DNA of 58,057 bases from an uncultured Synechococcales cyanobacterium (GTDB lineage: Bacteria; Cyanobacteriota; Cyanobacteriia; Thermosynechococcales; Thermosynechococcaceae). The translations under genes and the position numbers were made by a program. The stretch spans positions 1-58,057 of the forward strand of contig CADCWO010000104.1 in the NCBI GenBank assembly GCA_902806435.1, read 5' to 3'. Under the pieces are notes generated by a model that saw nothing but the letters and a program-made list of their open reading frames with translations, had not been told where the DNA came from and ran no database searches. Positions 40,943 to 50,096 of the stretch are shown here, piece after piece; within the stretch, counting starts at the first letter, position 1, and each line of letters opens with the position of its first letter.

Positions 40943-42307
40943 TCAAATTTCAACCATTACAGACTGCGTTAGAGTTTGCCGCAGTGAAAAAATAGGAAGC
41001 CGCTCAATCACTTCCGCGGCAAAAGCCCGAATTAGCAGGTTGGTAGCACGAGTACTATCTAAGCCCCGGCTTTGTAAGTAAAAGACTTCTTCAGGATCAA
41101 GTTGGCCTACGGTGGCACCATGGGTGCATTTCACATTGTCAGCCACAATCTCTAACTGGGGCTTTGTATCCATCCGCGCTTTTGGAGACAGCAACAAATT
41201 ACGGTTCAACTGGGCTGCATCCGTAAGCTGCGCGGCTTGCGGTACAAATACCTTACCGTTAAAGACAGCGTGGGCACGGTCATTCACAATACACTTATGC
41301 AGTTGATCACTCTTGCCGTAAGGCCGGGTAAAGGTGATCGCACTATGGGTATCGGCCAATTGCGTATCCCCAATCACGGTTAGGCCATTCAGGGTGGTTT
41401 CCGTTTGTTCACCCGTAGATAAAACGTCTAAGTTATGGCGGCTCAGGCCTGCCCCCATACTAATCGCGTTACAGGTATAGCGACTATCTCGCGCTTGGGC
41501 GATCGCAGTTCTACCGACATGAAAGGCACCCTGATCCTCTCGCTGAATCCGACTATGGTTAACCTGGGCATTGTCTTTGAGCCAGATCTCGGTAACCGCA
41601 TTCGTCCAGTAAGGGCAAGCGGCAGCTGCGTCACTACCAACTGAGGTGTATTCCTCAATCAAGGTCAGGGCACTACTAGCCTCAGCAATTACTAGGCAGC
41701 GAGGCTGCGTAATGATCGGCGACTCCCCAGCAATCGACACAAACAAAAGCTGGATTGGCTGTTCAATTACCTCATTTTTAGACACCCAAATCACAGCAGC
41801 ATCAACGAAACCAGCCGTGTTAAGGGCAGTGAATACTTCAGTAGAATTCTGCTGCTGAGCCAGATAATCTTGTATCTGCTCCTGATACGCCGCTGGCAAT
41901 TGGGCTAAGTTACCCACAAAAACACCAGCGGGTAAACTAGTTAGGGAGGAGAGGTGAGGCGCATAGAGCCCATTCACAAACACCAACCGACTATCCACAT
42001 CTGGCAAGGTAAGCTCAGCAATATTTGGCTCAGGAATATTAACCTGGGCTGGAGCTTGGAATGTGGCTTGCCGCAGGGATGAAAGGTCAGTGAATCGCCA
42101 TTCTTCATGCCGGGTGGAGGGAATGACTGACTGGCGCACCTGTTCAGCGGCGCGATCGCGCAATTTCTGCAACCACTCCCTAGCTCCCAGGAGTTGAGGT
42201 AGTACTTGCCGCTGGCTTAACAAAGCAGCTAAATAGGCATCTGGCTGGGCCAAAGTAGGCTTAACCCCTGATCCGGGATTAAAACTTGGTGAAACACCGA
42301 TAGTCAT
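40943..42307 (-). CDS. sufD: Fe-S cluster scaffold subunit SufD
   Basis: 454 residues. It partners SufB in the SufBC2D scaffold. The conserved C-terminal beta-helix region has [17 protein letters not shown] and [22 protein letters not shown]. The ATG at 42307 overlaps the sufC stop (ATGA) and has AGGAG upstream, which settles the start over the longer reading at 42343. Confidence 0.95.
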   Translation of the reverse strand: MTIGVSPSFNPGSGVKPTLAQPDAYLAALLSQRQVLPQLLGAREWLQKLRDRAAEQVRQSVIPSTRHEEWRFTDLSSLRQATFQAPAQVNIPEPNIAELTLPDVDSRLVFVNGLYAPHLSSLTSLPAGVFVGNLAQLPAAYQEQIQDYLAQQQNSTEVFTALNTAGFVDAAVIWVSKNEVIEQPIQLLFVSIAGESPIITQPRCLVIAEASSALTLIEEYTSVGSDAAAACPYWTNAVTEIWLKDNAQVNHSRIQREDQGAFHVGRTAIAQARDSRYTCNAISMGAGLSRHNLDVLSTGEQTETTLNGLTVIGDTQLADTHSAITFTRPYGKSDQLHKCIVNDRAHAVFNGKVFVPQAAQLTDAAQLNRNLLLSPKARMDTKPQLEIVADNVKCTHGATVGQLDPEEVFYLQSRGLDSTRATNLLIRAFAAEVIERLPIFSLRQTLTQSVMVEI

Positions 42308-43092
42308 GATGCTCCTACTCCAGCCTCTACCTCTCGCACCCATTCGTAGCCGCGAGATTCCAGCTCCAACGCGAGTTCTTTCGGACCCGTGGTGAGAATC
42401 CGTCCACCTTCCATCACATGAATAAAGTCAGGCTCAATATAGTTGAGCAGTCGCTGGTAGTGGGTAATCAACAGCGTCGCGTTCTGCGGATTGGCTAACT
42501 GGTTAACGCCATTGGCAACGATCTTCAAAGCATCAATATCTAGCCCAGAGTCTGTCTCATCTAAAATGGCTAGGGTTGGTTCCAGCAGTGCCATCTGCAA
42601 AATTTCATTCCGCTTCTTTTCACCGCCGGAGAAACCTTCATTTACACTCCGGTCTAAGAATCGGGCGTCCATTTTGACTACTTCTAGCTTTTCACGCACC
42701 AGGTCATCAAAGTCAAAAGCATCTAGTTCTTCTAGGCCTTGATGCTGGCGGCGAGAGTTATAGGCAACTCGCAAAAAGTCTAGGTTGCTAACTCCCGGGA
42801 TTTCTAGAGGATATTGAAAGGCAAGAAATACACCAGCTCTAGCTCGTTCTTCCGGTTCCAACTCTAGAAGATTCTGCCCTTGAAACAACACTTCGCCTTT
42901 TGTAACGGTGTAATCTGGGTGACCTGCTAACACCTTGGAGAAGGTGCTTTTACCAGAGCCATTCGGCCCCATGATTGCGTGGATTTCTCCCGCCTTGATT
43001 TCTAGGTTCACACCCTTGAGGATTGGGGCTGCCTCGACTTCAGCGGTTAAATCTCGCACCGAGAGAATGACTTCACTGTTCTCACTGATCAT
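42304..43092 (-). CDS. sufC: Fe-S assembly ATPase SufC
   Basis: 262 residues. ABC-type ATPase: Walker [10 protein letters not shown], signature [12 protein letters not shown] (the SufC form), Walker [13 protein letters not shown]. It drives the SufB-SufD scaffold. Its start overlaps the sufB stop and its stop overlaps the sufD start, both by ATGA, so the three proteins are translationally coupled. Confidence 0.97.
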   Translation of the reverse strand: MISENSEVILSVRDLTAEVEAAPILKGVNLEIKAGEIHAIMGPNGSGKSTFSKVLAGHPDYTVTKGEVLFQGQNLLELEPEERARAGVFLAFQYPLEIPGVSNLDFLRVAYNSRRQHQGLEELDAFDFDDLVREKLEVVKMDARFLDRSVNEGFSGGEKKRNEILQMALLEPTLAILDETDSGLDIDALKIVANGVNQLANPQNATLLITHYQRLLNYIEPDFIHVMEGGRILTTGPKELALELESRGYEWVREVEAGVGAS

Positions 43093-44525
43093 CCAACACT
43101 TCCTTCCAACTTCAAACTCAACAAGCGATCGGCTTCTACGGCAAATTCCATGGGTAGCTGGCTAAAGACATCTTTGCAAAAGCCACTGATCATCATGGAA
43201 ATTGCATCTTCTGTAGAAATTCCCCGCTGGGCAAAGTAGAACAGTTGGTCTTCACCAATCTTAGAAGTGGAAGCTTCGTGCTCTACCTTAGCGGTGTTGT
43301 TTTGCACCTGAATGTAGGGGAAAGTATTGGCCCCCGCATCACTGCCAATTAACATCGAGTCACACTGGGAGTAATTCCGCGCCCCTGCTGCCTTGGGACC
43401 AATTTTAACCAAGCCCCGGTAGCTGTTGTTAGAACGCCCCGCAGAAATGCCCTTGGAGATAATTGTGCTGCGGGTGTTCTTACCAATGTGGACCATCTTC
43501 GTACCGGTATCCGCCTGCTGCATGTTGTTTGTCAACGCCACAGAGTAAAATTCCCCCACGGAGTTGTCACCCACCAAGACGCAACTAGGATACTTCCAGG
43601 TAATCGCAGAACCCGTTTCTACCTGAGTCCAGGAGATCTTAGAATTCACGCCAGCGCAAAGCCCTCGCTTCGTCACGAAGTTATAGATACCACCCTTGCC
43701 GTTTTCATCTCCGGCAAACCAGTTTTGCACGGTGGAGTACTTGATTTCTGCGTTATCAAAAGCGACTAATTCAACCACCGCTGCATGCAGTTGGTTGGTG
43801 TCAAACATCGGGGCGGTGCAGCCTTCTAAGTAACTAACAGAGCTGCCAGACTCAGCCACAATCAGCGTGCGCTCAAATTGGCCGGAATCCCCGTTATTAA
43901 TCCGGAAGTAGGTGGATAGCTCCATGGGGCACTGGGTGTCTTTAGGAATATAGACAAAGGAACCATCACTAAAAACAGCAGCATTGAGCGCAGCATAGTA
44001 GTTATCACCTGCCGGCACAACGCTACCCAGGTACTTTTGCACCAAATCAGGATGGTGCTGCAAGGCTTCTGAAATCGAGCAGAAGATCACCCCTGATTCC
44101 GCTAGTTTTTCCTTGAATGTGGTTGCGACGGAAACACTGTCAAAGATGGCATCCACAGCGACATTAGATAGTCGCTTCTGCTCGGAAAGCGGGATACCAA
44201 GCTTATCAAAGGTTTCTAGAAGTGTCGGATCAACTTCATCCAGACTGCCCAGCTTCTCCTTCTGCTTCGGTGCCGAGTAATAAACAATGTCCTGGTAGTT
44301 AATCTTGGGATACTTGACGTTATGCCAGTTTGGCTCCGTCATCTTCAGCCACTGACGATACGCTTTGAGGCGAAACTCCAGCATGAATTCCGGCTCGTTT
44401 TTCTTGGCTGAGATCAGACGAATCACATCTTCATCAAGCCCGCGCGGAATTGTCTCTGATTCAATATCAGTGACAAAGCCATACTTATACGGCTGGTTAA
44501 CGAATGTCTTAACCGTTGTAGTCAT
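43089..44525 (-). CDS. sufB: Fe-S cluster scaffold subunit SufB
   Basis: 478 residues, the usual length. Present: VYYSAPKQ near 85, the [19 protein letters not shown] block, [11 protein letters not shown], and the cluster-assembly region CQCD-like SQCDSMLIG with [21 protein letters not shown]. First of the four suf structural genes; 118 bp separate it from ftrC upstream. Confidence 0.97.
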   Translation of the reverse strand: MTTTVKTFVNQPYKYGFVTDIESETIPRGLDEDVIRLISAKKNEPEFMLEFRLKAYRQWLKMTEPNWHNVKYPKINYQDIVYYSAPKQKEKLGSLDEVDPTLLETFDKLGIPLSEQKRLSNVAVDAIFDSVSVATTFKEKLAESGVIFCSISEALQHHPDLVQKYLGSVVPAGDNYYAALNAAVFSDGSFVYIPKDTQCPMELSTYFRINNGDSGQFERTLIVAESGSSVSYLEGCTAPMFDTNQLHAAVVELVAFDNAEIKYSTVQNWFAGDENGKGGIYNFVTKRGLCAGVNSKISWTQVETGSAITWKYPSCVLVGDNSVGEFYSVALTNNMQQADTGTKMVHIGKNTRSTIISKGISAGRSNNSYRGLVKIGPKAAGARNYSQCDSMLIGSDAGANTFPYIQVQNNTAKVEHEASTSKIGEDQLFYFAQRGISTEDAISMMISGFCKDVFSQLPMEFAVEADRLLSLKLEGSVG

Positions 44526-44643
44526 CTGGGGTGTTCTCTTCCTTAAAGGGGTAGGTAGCTACTTGGGAGCTGTAGCCAGTTGTCGGGTTTGAACTGGACG
44601 GCAGCTACTCACATACTGCCTGACACTTATTAATTTAATAGCC

Positions 44644-45006
44644 TTAATATTTGTTGGTTTCAGCTCTAATCTGATCAAAGGTGATTTCTTGTTGATCACC
44701 AACAAAGGGGTTATCTGGGGTCAAAAACAGCATACAGTGGCACTCTTTGCGTTCTCGCATTGGGACGCAGGGGCAGTTCCAATAAGCCGCCTCAACTTCT
44801 GCAACCTTGTCTTCATAGTGGCGGCAGGGACACAGCGGTGCGCCAAGATCATCTTTATGCTTAGCGAGTCCCTCAATCACTACGGCAGTTGTGCCAAGAT
44901 CTACACAAAAGTAAGTGTCTGTTCGCTGGGCATACGTTTCAGAGAAATGGCGCATTGCCTCTAAGCTTTTGTCAGTGGCTTGTTGGGTTTTATCGGATGT
45001 GTTCAT
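44644..45006 (-). CDS. ftrC: Ferredoxin-thioredoxin reductase, catalytic (beta) subunit
   Basis: 120 residues. It carries the [4Fe-4S] cluster and redox disulfide that pass electrons from photosynthetic ferredoxin to thioredoxin. The family motifs CPCRHYEDK, YWNCPCVPMRERKECHCMLF (CPC ... CPC ... CHC) are complete. It lies between sufB and the SufR operator, on the suf strand, so it is the first gene after the shared control region and may be transcribed with sufBCDS. Confidence 0.95.
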   Translation of the reverse strand: MNTSDKTQQATDKSLEAMRHFSETYAQRTDTYFCVDLGTTAVVIEGLAKHKDDLGAPLCPCRHYEDKVAEVEAAYWNCPCVPMRERKECHCMLFLTPDNPFVGDQQEITFDQIRAETNKY

Positions 45007-45055
45007 TGGGCAGGATAATTAAGATGGCCAGGGCTATAACCTATAATTATTAAAA

Positions 45056-45069
45056 CAACATGTTTGTTG
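45056..45069. promoter_or_regulatory. SufR operator, perfect site
   Basis: CAACATGTTTGTTG matches the CAAC-N6-GTTG palindrome that I remember as the SufR site in Synechocystis. It lies 50 bp before the ftrC start and 86 bp before the sufR start, fit to control both directions. Confidence 0.75.
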
Positions 45070-45095
45070 CTTAACTCCATTTTAGGTTACTTTAG

Positions 45096-45109
45096 CAACA
45101 ATAAGATTG
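45096..45109. promoter_or_regulatory. SufR operator, weaker second site
   Basis: CAACAATAAGATTG keeps the left half CAAC and has ATTG instead of GTTG at the same N6 spacing, 26 bp after the perfect site. A strong-plus-weak pair is the arrangement known for SufR. Confidence 0.5.
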
Positions 45110-45155
45110 TCAAAGTGAAGACGAGTTAACTTGCTTCCAGTATTGAATTAGAACA

Positions 45156-45842
45156 ATGACAGCGACTCAGCAACCTTCGACTAAACAAGACATCTTGCAT
45201 CATCTACTGAAGCAAGGTCAAGCCACTGCTCAGGCGCTAGCTGACTCGCTAAATGTCAGCCCTCAAGCGATTAGACGTCACTTGAAAGATCTAGAGGAAG
45301 AAGAATTGATCTTACATCAGGTTGTTCAGTCAGGGGTGGGGCGGCCTCAACACGTTTATCAACTTAGTCGAGAAGGACGATCGCGCTTACCCGACAGCCA
45401 TGACGAATTTGCAGTTTCGCTGTTGGATACTCTGGCAGAAACGATGGGGTATGACCAGGTTAGCTCTATTCTGCGGCGGCAGTGGGAGCGCAAGGCAGTG
45501 GAATATCGTGAACATCTAGGTACGGGGTCGTTGCAAGAGCGAGTGGAAAAGTTGGTAGAACTGCGAAAAGCGGAAGGCTATATGGCAGAATGGCGTTCTG
45601 TGGCGTCTCAAGATACCAGTACTGGTACTGCTCTTCAATTTATGATCACGGAATACAACTGTGCTATTTCGCAGATCGCGGAGTCCTTTCCAAGTGTTTG
45701 TGGTCACGAACTAGAATTATTCACGACTGCGCTTCAAGATTGCAATGTTGAGCGGACCCACTGGATTATTAATGGTGAGACTCGTTGTGGTTATTTAGTT
45801 CGATCTGTAGAGAAAGCACCTAAGCCGAGTTTAGCAACTTAA
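45156..45842 (+). CDS. sufR: Iron-sulfur responsive repressor SufR
   Basis: 228 residues. DeoR-type winged helix (about 8-65, ATAQALADSLNVSPQAIRRHL) and a C-terminal domain whose cysteines (YNCAISQI, PSVCGHE, DCNVERTH, TRCGYL) include the Fe-S ligands. Holo-SufR represses the suf operon and itself; cluster loss relieves it. It is divergent from ftrC-suf and two CAAC-N6-type boxes lie between. Confidence 0.95.
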   Translation: MTATQQPSTKQDILHHLLKQGQATAQALADSLNVSPQAIRRHLKDLEEEELILHQVVQSGVGRPQHVYQLSREGRSRLPDSHDEFAVSLLDTLAETMGYDQVSSILRRQWERKAVEYREHLGTGSLQERVEKLVELRKAEGYMAEWRSVASQDTSTGTALQFMITEYNCAISQIAESFPSVCGHELELFTTALQDCNVERTHWIINGETRCGYLVRSVEKAPKPSLAT

Positions 45843-45875
45843 GTCCATCGTTGAGAAGGCTGTCGGAAATTAATC

Positions 45876-46130
45876 ATGACTGACCCACTGCAAGACAACC
45901 AGTTTTTTACACTGGAAGATGACACGATTATTAATCAGGCATTGGTTGCCTCCTACGAGAAGAACTTAGCGCGGGTAGCTGTTCACTCCCTTAGCTTATT
46001 AAGACAGATTGCCAAAGATACTGGAGTAGCAATTGAAGATCTGAATACTCAGAAAATTATGCAATGGTTTGAGAAAGAGGCCAAGATCCGGATCGAACAA
46101 GGTCCTGATGCAGCCTTTCTTAAGTGGTGA
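45876..46130 (+). CDS. Small hypothetical protein after sufR
   Basis: 84 residues, helical, acidic, soluble. Features: DDTIINQALVASYEKNLARVAV and a C-terminal KIMQWFEKEAKIRIEQGPDAAFL. No family recognised. It begins 33 bp after sufR on the same strand and is likely cotranscribed, which would tie it to Fe-S control. It ends 26 bp before the end of pfkA on the other strand. Confidence 0.65.
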   Translation: MTDPLQDNQFFTLEDDTIINQALVASYEKNLARVAVHSLSLLRQIAKDTGVAIEDLNTQKIMQWFEKEAKIRIEQGPDAAFLKW

Positions 46131-46156
46131 GAGCCCTTTGGTGCTTTAGTCTTGTC

Positions 46157-47239
46157 TTAATCTCCTAAACAAATACCCACGCCTCTAGCTGTTTTTACTA
46201 GGGTGCCTTCAGGGTCTACGGCTCTGTACTGGGCGATTGCAGAAGCGATCGGTACGCTGACGACCTGGCGGTTTTGCCAGGACACCATGTGGTCAAACTG
46301 TTGATTGGCAATTAGATCTACTGCTGCAACACCAAAAGCGGAAGCAATTAAGCGATCAAGGGGTGAAGGGGTACCACCGCGCTGGATATGGCCTAAAACG
46401 GTGACTCGTGTTTCGGCACCACAACTGGCACAGATTTGATCCGCTAGGTACTGCCCAATCCCTCCTAAGCGAGACTGGCCGAGGGAATTAGTGTTCATGA
46501 CCGGTTCCCCAGATTCGGTACGCACAGCCTCTGCCACAATCATCAAAGAATAGCTCTTGCCTTGCTGCTGGCGTTCCGCAATTCTGCGGCAGATGTTGGA
46601 AATTGTGTAGGGGACTTCTGGAATCAATATAATATCAGCGCCACCCGCAATCCCAGCACTGATCGCAATATGTCCAGCATCCCGGCCCATGACTTCTAAG
46701 ATCATCACCCGGCTGTGGCTCGCTGCATGAAAGTGCAGCCGATCTAAGGCTTCTGTCGCGGTGTTGACGGCTGTATCAAAACCAATCGAGCGCTCCGTCA
46801 CACCAACGTCATTATCAATCGTCTTTGGGATAGCGATCAGGTTCAGGTTGCCTTGCACGGCAAGCCGGCGGAGGATCGCCATGCTGCCATCTCCACCAAT
46901 GCCGATTAAAGCTTCCAGGCCGAGTTGGTGATAGCCAGCAATGATATCATCGGAGCGATCGCATAGTGTTCCATCCGGCATCGGGAAGGCAAAGGGGTTG
47001 CCTTTATTTGTGGTTCCCAGGACGGTACCGCCAGCCGTGAGGAGCGGCCCCACTTGATGAATGTCGAAGACTGTAAATTCTGGTGGAGATGACATCAACC
47101 CTTGCGTAGCTTGACGGATGCCATAGACTTCCCAGTCGTAAGTGCCTACAGCCCGGTGGACTACTGCCCGCATCACGGCATTAAGTCCAGCGCAGTCTCC
47201 ACCACTGGTTAAAACACCAATTCGCTTCTGTGCTCCCAT
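46157..47239 (-). CDS. pfkA: 6-phosphofructokinase
   Basis: 360 residues. It phosphorylates fructose-6-phosphate. Seen: LTSGGDCAGLNAVMRAVV, GIGGDGSMAI, the catalytic PKTIDNDV (TID motif), EVMGRDAGHIA and GHIQRGGTPSPLDR. The GGDGS form (Gly after GGD) is typical of the ATP-using enzymes; PPi-dependent relatives usually have an Asp there. ATG at 47239. Confidence 0.93.
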   Translation of the reverse strand: MGAQKRIGVLTSGGDCAGLNAVMRAVVHRAVGTYDWEVYGIRQATQGLMSSPPEFTVFDIHQVGPLLTAGGTVLGTTNKGNPFAFPMPDGTLCDRSDDIIAGYHQLGLEALIGIGGDGSMAILRRLAVQGNLNLIAIPKTIDNDVGVTERSIGFDTAVNTATEALDRLHFHAASHSRVMILEVMGRDAGHIAISAGIAGGADIILIPEVPYTISNICRRIAERQQQGKSYSLMIVAEAVRTESGEPVMNTNSLGQSRLGGIGQYLADQICASCGAETRVTVLGHIQRGGTPSPLDRLIASAFGVAAVDLIANQQFDHMVSWQNRQVVSVPIASAIAQYRAVDPEGTLVKTARGVGICLGD

Positions 47240-47396
47240 GGAACTTTATAGATTTTTCTGATTGGCTTACAGTACCACAGGGCTTCCCCATCTAGATCAA
47301 ACAAAACGACTGGAAGCTTAAGATTGACAAATTTATCTCAGTCGTGGCTCTTATCATAGATACAACCATCAGACTGACCCGCACCCCCTGAACTTC

Positions 47397-48578
47397 ATGC
47401 TGCCTCGCATCAAAGACTTAGCTGCCACCCTTTCTCCGCGACTGATTGAAATTCACCGTCATCTTCACAGTCATCCTGAGCTGAGTGGTCAAGAGCACCA
47501 AACTTCAGCTTATGTTGCTGGGGTTCTCTCCTCTTCAGGACTGCACATTCGTGAGACCGTCGGCAAGACTGGAGTTGTGGGTGAGATTACGGCCCAAGGA
47601 CCCGACCCCCGACTACTAGCGATTCGGGCTGACATGGATGCCTTGCCGATTCAGGAAGCCACAGGTTTAGAGTATGCCTCCCGCCGCCCAGGCATTATGC
47701 ACGCTTGCGGCCATGATGTGCATACAACTGTTGGGCTAGGTACAGCGATGATTTTGTCCCATCTGCGAGATTCTTTACCTGGGAATATTCGCTTTTTGTT
47801 CCAGCCGGCAGAGGAAACGGCTCAAGGGGCCAGGTGGATGATTCAGGATGGTGTGATGGAGAACGTCAGTGCGATCTTGTCGCTGCACGTTTTTCCCTCC
47901 GTGCCAGCTGGTTCTGTGGCAGTTCGCTACGGCGCATTAACGGCGGCGGCAGACAATCTAGAGATTACAATCATTGGGGAATCGGGCCATGGGGCGCGTC
48001 CCCACGAAGCGATCGATGCGATCTGGATTGCCTCCCAGGTGATCACATCACTCCAACAGGCAATTAGTCGGACCCAAAATCCACTGCGACCAGTTGTATT
48101 AACCATTGGTCAAATCAAGGGTGGTCGGGCCCCAAATGTGATTGCTGACCAAGTTCGGTTACGCGGCACTGTGCGATCGCTGCACCCAGAGACCAGTGCC
48201 GCCTTGCCCCAGTGGGTGGAAGAAATTGTTGCCAGTATTTGCCGTCCCTACGGGGCTCGCTATGACATCAACTATGAACGGGGCGTGCCTACAGTCCAAA
48301 ATTCCCATCAGCTATCGCAATTAATTGAGGTTGCGGCTCAGGAAGCTTGGGGCTACGAAGGCGTACAAGTTTTACCAGAGCCTTCTCTGGGGTCAGAAGA
48401 TTTTTCGCTTTACCTAGAGCATGCTCCTGGAGCCATGTTTCGCTTAGGGGTAGGCCGGAAAGACAAACCCAACTATCCGTTGCACCATCCCCAATTTGCG
48501 GTTGATGAATCTGCGATAGTGACTGGCGTAGTCACTATGGCCTACGCTGCTTACAGGTATTGGCATCAGTGTTCTTAA
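47397..48578 (+). CDS. M20-family amidohydrolase
   Basis: 393 residues. Metal-dependent aminoacylase/hippurate hydrolase type. Metal-site residues in ACGHDVHTT, the EE pair in QPAEETAQGA, and a late His in PLHHPQFAVDE; dimerisation lid domain between about 185 and 300. Substrate is unknown: N-acyl amino acids or, in other bacteria, IAA conjugates or diaminopimelate derivatives. It converges on the transporter pair with 11 bp between. Confidence 0.9.
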   Translation: MLPRIKDLAATLSPRLIEIHRHLHSHPELSGQEHQTSAYVAGVLSSSGLHIRETVGKTGVVGEITAQGPDPRLLAIRADMDALPIQEATGLEYASRRPGIMHACGHDVHTTVGLGTAMILSHLRDSLPGNIRFLFQPAEETAQGARWMIQDGVMENVSAILSLHVFPSVPAGSVAVRYGALTAAADNLEITIIGESGHGARPHEAIDAIWIASQVITSLQQAISRTQNPLRPVVLTIGQIKGGRAPNVIADQVRLRGTVRSLHPETSAALPQWVEEIVASICRPYGARYDINYERGVPTVQNSHQLSQLIEVAAQEAWGYEGVQVLPEPSLGSEDFSLYLEHAPGAMFRLGVGRKDKPNYPLHHPQFAVDESAIVTGVVTMAYAAYRYWHQCS

Positions 48579-48589
48579 GCCCGCCCATC

Positions 48590-48889
48590 TTAGGGATCTT
48601 GAGACTTTTGCGGTGATTCGGCAGTCGGCCACAGTAGACACAAACCCATAAATGCGAAACCAATAGCCGCAATCGCCTTTAAAAAGTAGGTTGGTAATAA
48701 TTGGGCAACCCCTTCCCCGGCCAGCACACCCAAAAAACTGGTAAAAATCAATGCCGCTGCTGTTCCCAGAAATACAATCCGAGGGGATTTTGAGCGGCTA
48801 CTGAGAGTGATAGCTGCCAGTTGACTTTTGTCTCCCAGCTCCGAGAGGAAGACCATCATAAAACTGATTCCCAGAAGATGCCAGTTCAT
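48590..48889 (-). CDS. UPF0016/GDT1 half-transporter, second gene
   Basis: 99 residues, three membrane helices. It carries one copy of the ExGD(K/R)(S/T) signature (FLSELGDKSQLAAI). GDT1/TMEM165/Mnx proteins move Mn2+ or Ca2+ and usually have two such halves in one chain. Here each half is a separate gene and they probably form a heterodimer. The ATG at 48889 lies one base after the stop of the preceding gene; the longer frame reaching 48928 is rejected. Confidence 0.88.
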   Translation of the reverse strand: MNWHLLGISFMMVFLSELGDKSQLAAITLSSRSKSPRIVFLGTAAALIFTSFLGVLAGEGVAQLLPTYFLKAIAAIGFAFMGLCLLWPTAESPQKSQDP

Positions 48890-48890
48890 A

Positions 48891-49280
48891 CTACAGGTGA
48901 GTGATATCCCATAACAGCAACACGGCAATTAGAAGTAGACTAGCTCCGGCGGCTGTCCTAAGGACATCTGGTGTGAGCCGTGAAGCCAGCCACCGTCCTA
49001 GGATTACCCCCACCAAACTCACTAGAACCAGAGCAGAAGCTGCTCCTGTAAAGACAATCCAAGGCGATTGCGATTCAGCAGCCATCATTAAGGTTGCTAG
49101 CTGGGTTTTGTCTCCCAATTCTGCTAGAAAAACAGTAAAAAAGGCCATGAAGAAGGAGCGACCCAATTCCTTTGGAGATTGCTTTTCGGCAGATAGCTTA
49201 AGGGAGGTGGGCTCTTGATCTTGAAGCTTATTACTGATAGTAGTGCGCGGTGGCAGTTCTGGCTTGATAAAGTTTGGCAT
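48891..49280 (-). CDS. UPF0016/GDT1 half-transporter, first gene
   Basis: 129 residues: a polar N-terminal tail of some 40 residues, then three membrane helices with the signature FLAELGDKTQLATLMM. It pairs with the next gene, one base downstream. ATG at 49280; the GTG at 49289 would add three residues. Cation (Mn/Ca) export is the known family function, and substrate is not decidable here. No yybP-ykoY manganese riboswitch is recognisable upstream. Confidence 0.88.
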   Translation of the reverse strand: MPNFIKPELPPRTTISNKLQDQEPTSLKLSAEKQSPKELGRSFFMAFFTVFLAELGDKTQLATLMMAAESQSPWIVFTGAASALVLVSLVGVILGRWLASRLTPDVLRTAAGASLLLIAVLLLWDITHL

Positions 49281-49331
49281 GGAAGCCACAGTATGGCTAA
49301 AGAATAAGCTGGTTCAGCTTGAAATTAAAAC

Positions 49332-49347
49332 TTTGCAGGACTGCAAA
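49332..49347. repeat. Palindrome upstream of the UPF0016 pair
   Basis: TTTGCAG and CTGCAAA flank GA, 16 bp, about 50 bp before the ATG of the first half-transporter gene. It has the size and place of a repressor operator. No regulator is identified. Confidence 0.35.
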
Positions 49348-49431
49348 TTTCATATTTGCTTCATTTTACGAGCAAATAACCGACAAATAGCACTTTGGAT
49401 AACCATCCCGACTTATCCGTTCCGCATCGGA

Positions 49432-49788
49432 TTAATTGGAACCTGCAATCGTACGTTCAAATTGCAGCTTTTCTAAACTGGTTTCACCGTATACGCCATC
49501 AATTTGCTGCTCACAGCAGGCGATCGCAAAGTCATTGAGTTCTGCTGGTGCGATGTCATAGAGGTCACGAAAAACTTCAGGTGCAACCCGACAAAAGCGG
49601 GGACGTTCTGCATAAATCTTACAAGTACGAGTGCCAGGCTCAAAGTTGATACACCAGCCATCTTTACCAACCATGCTTAGGTAGAGCTGAAGTTCAGACG
49701 CAGACAAGTACTTATCTAAATCTGGACGCTCTGCCGGGTCAAGGTGACAGCAGGCACCACAGCGACTGATACAACTCCAGATTGCCAT
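49432..49788 (-). CDS. YkgJ-family cysteine cluster protein
   Basis: 118 residues. Cys-rich cluster CISRCGACCHLDPAERPD at the start, then GWCINFEPGTRTCKIYAERPRFCR, and a late CC pair. This is the pattern of the YkgJ/CxxCxxCC family thought to bind Zn or Fe. It lies apart from clear partners; the next gene on the left is the transporter pair on the same strand, 150 bp away. Confidence 0.85.
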   Translation of the reverse strand: MAIWSCISRCGACCHLDPAERPDLDKYLSASELQLYLSMVGKDGWCINFEPGTRTCKIYAERPRFCRVAPEVFRDLYDIAPAELNDFAIACCEQQIDGVYGETSLEKLQFERTIAGSN

Positions 49789-50096
49789 TGGTATTAATTG
49801 GTTATAGAAAGCTGGAGCCTTGAGTCTAACAGTAGCTAGTACTCACGGGGAACATAAAATCTCAACTAGCACCCTATCTTGAGCGCAAACCAACAGGTCA
49901 GAGAAACTGATTGCAACGGGTTACGTGGAGATAAGTGAAATATATTAATCAGTTAATAAACTTCAAAAACTTTTATCAGATAGAGCTCTAAATAGGCTTT
50001 ATTGTAACATCTATAGCTATTGTATTTTTAGATTTTTGATGTATCCTATGACTGCATCTTATTTAAATTTTTTATGCTAAGCAAAAGCTATTACCT
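49789..50096. other. AT-rich non-coding stretch before the acylation cassette
   Basis: About 310 bases between divergent genes, distinctly AT-rich from about 49930 onward, unlike the rest of the window. Many TATA-like hexamers are present, so no single promoter can be chosen. No terminal repeats or integrase traces. Confidence 0.5.

Noticed and set aside
49281-49431. yybP-ykoY manganese riboswitch before the UPF0016 pair
   Set aside because: The conserved loops of that riboswitch are not visible in this 150-bp region; only a short palindrome is.
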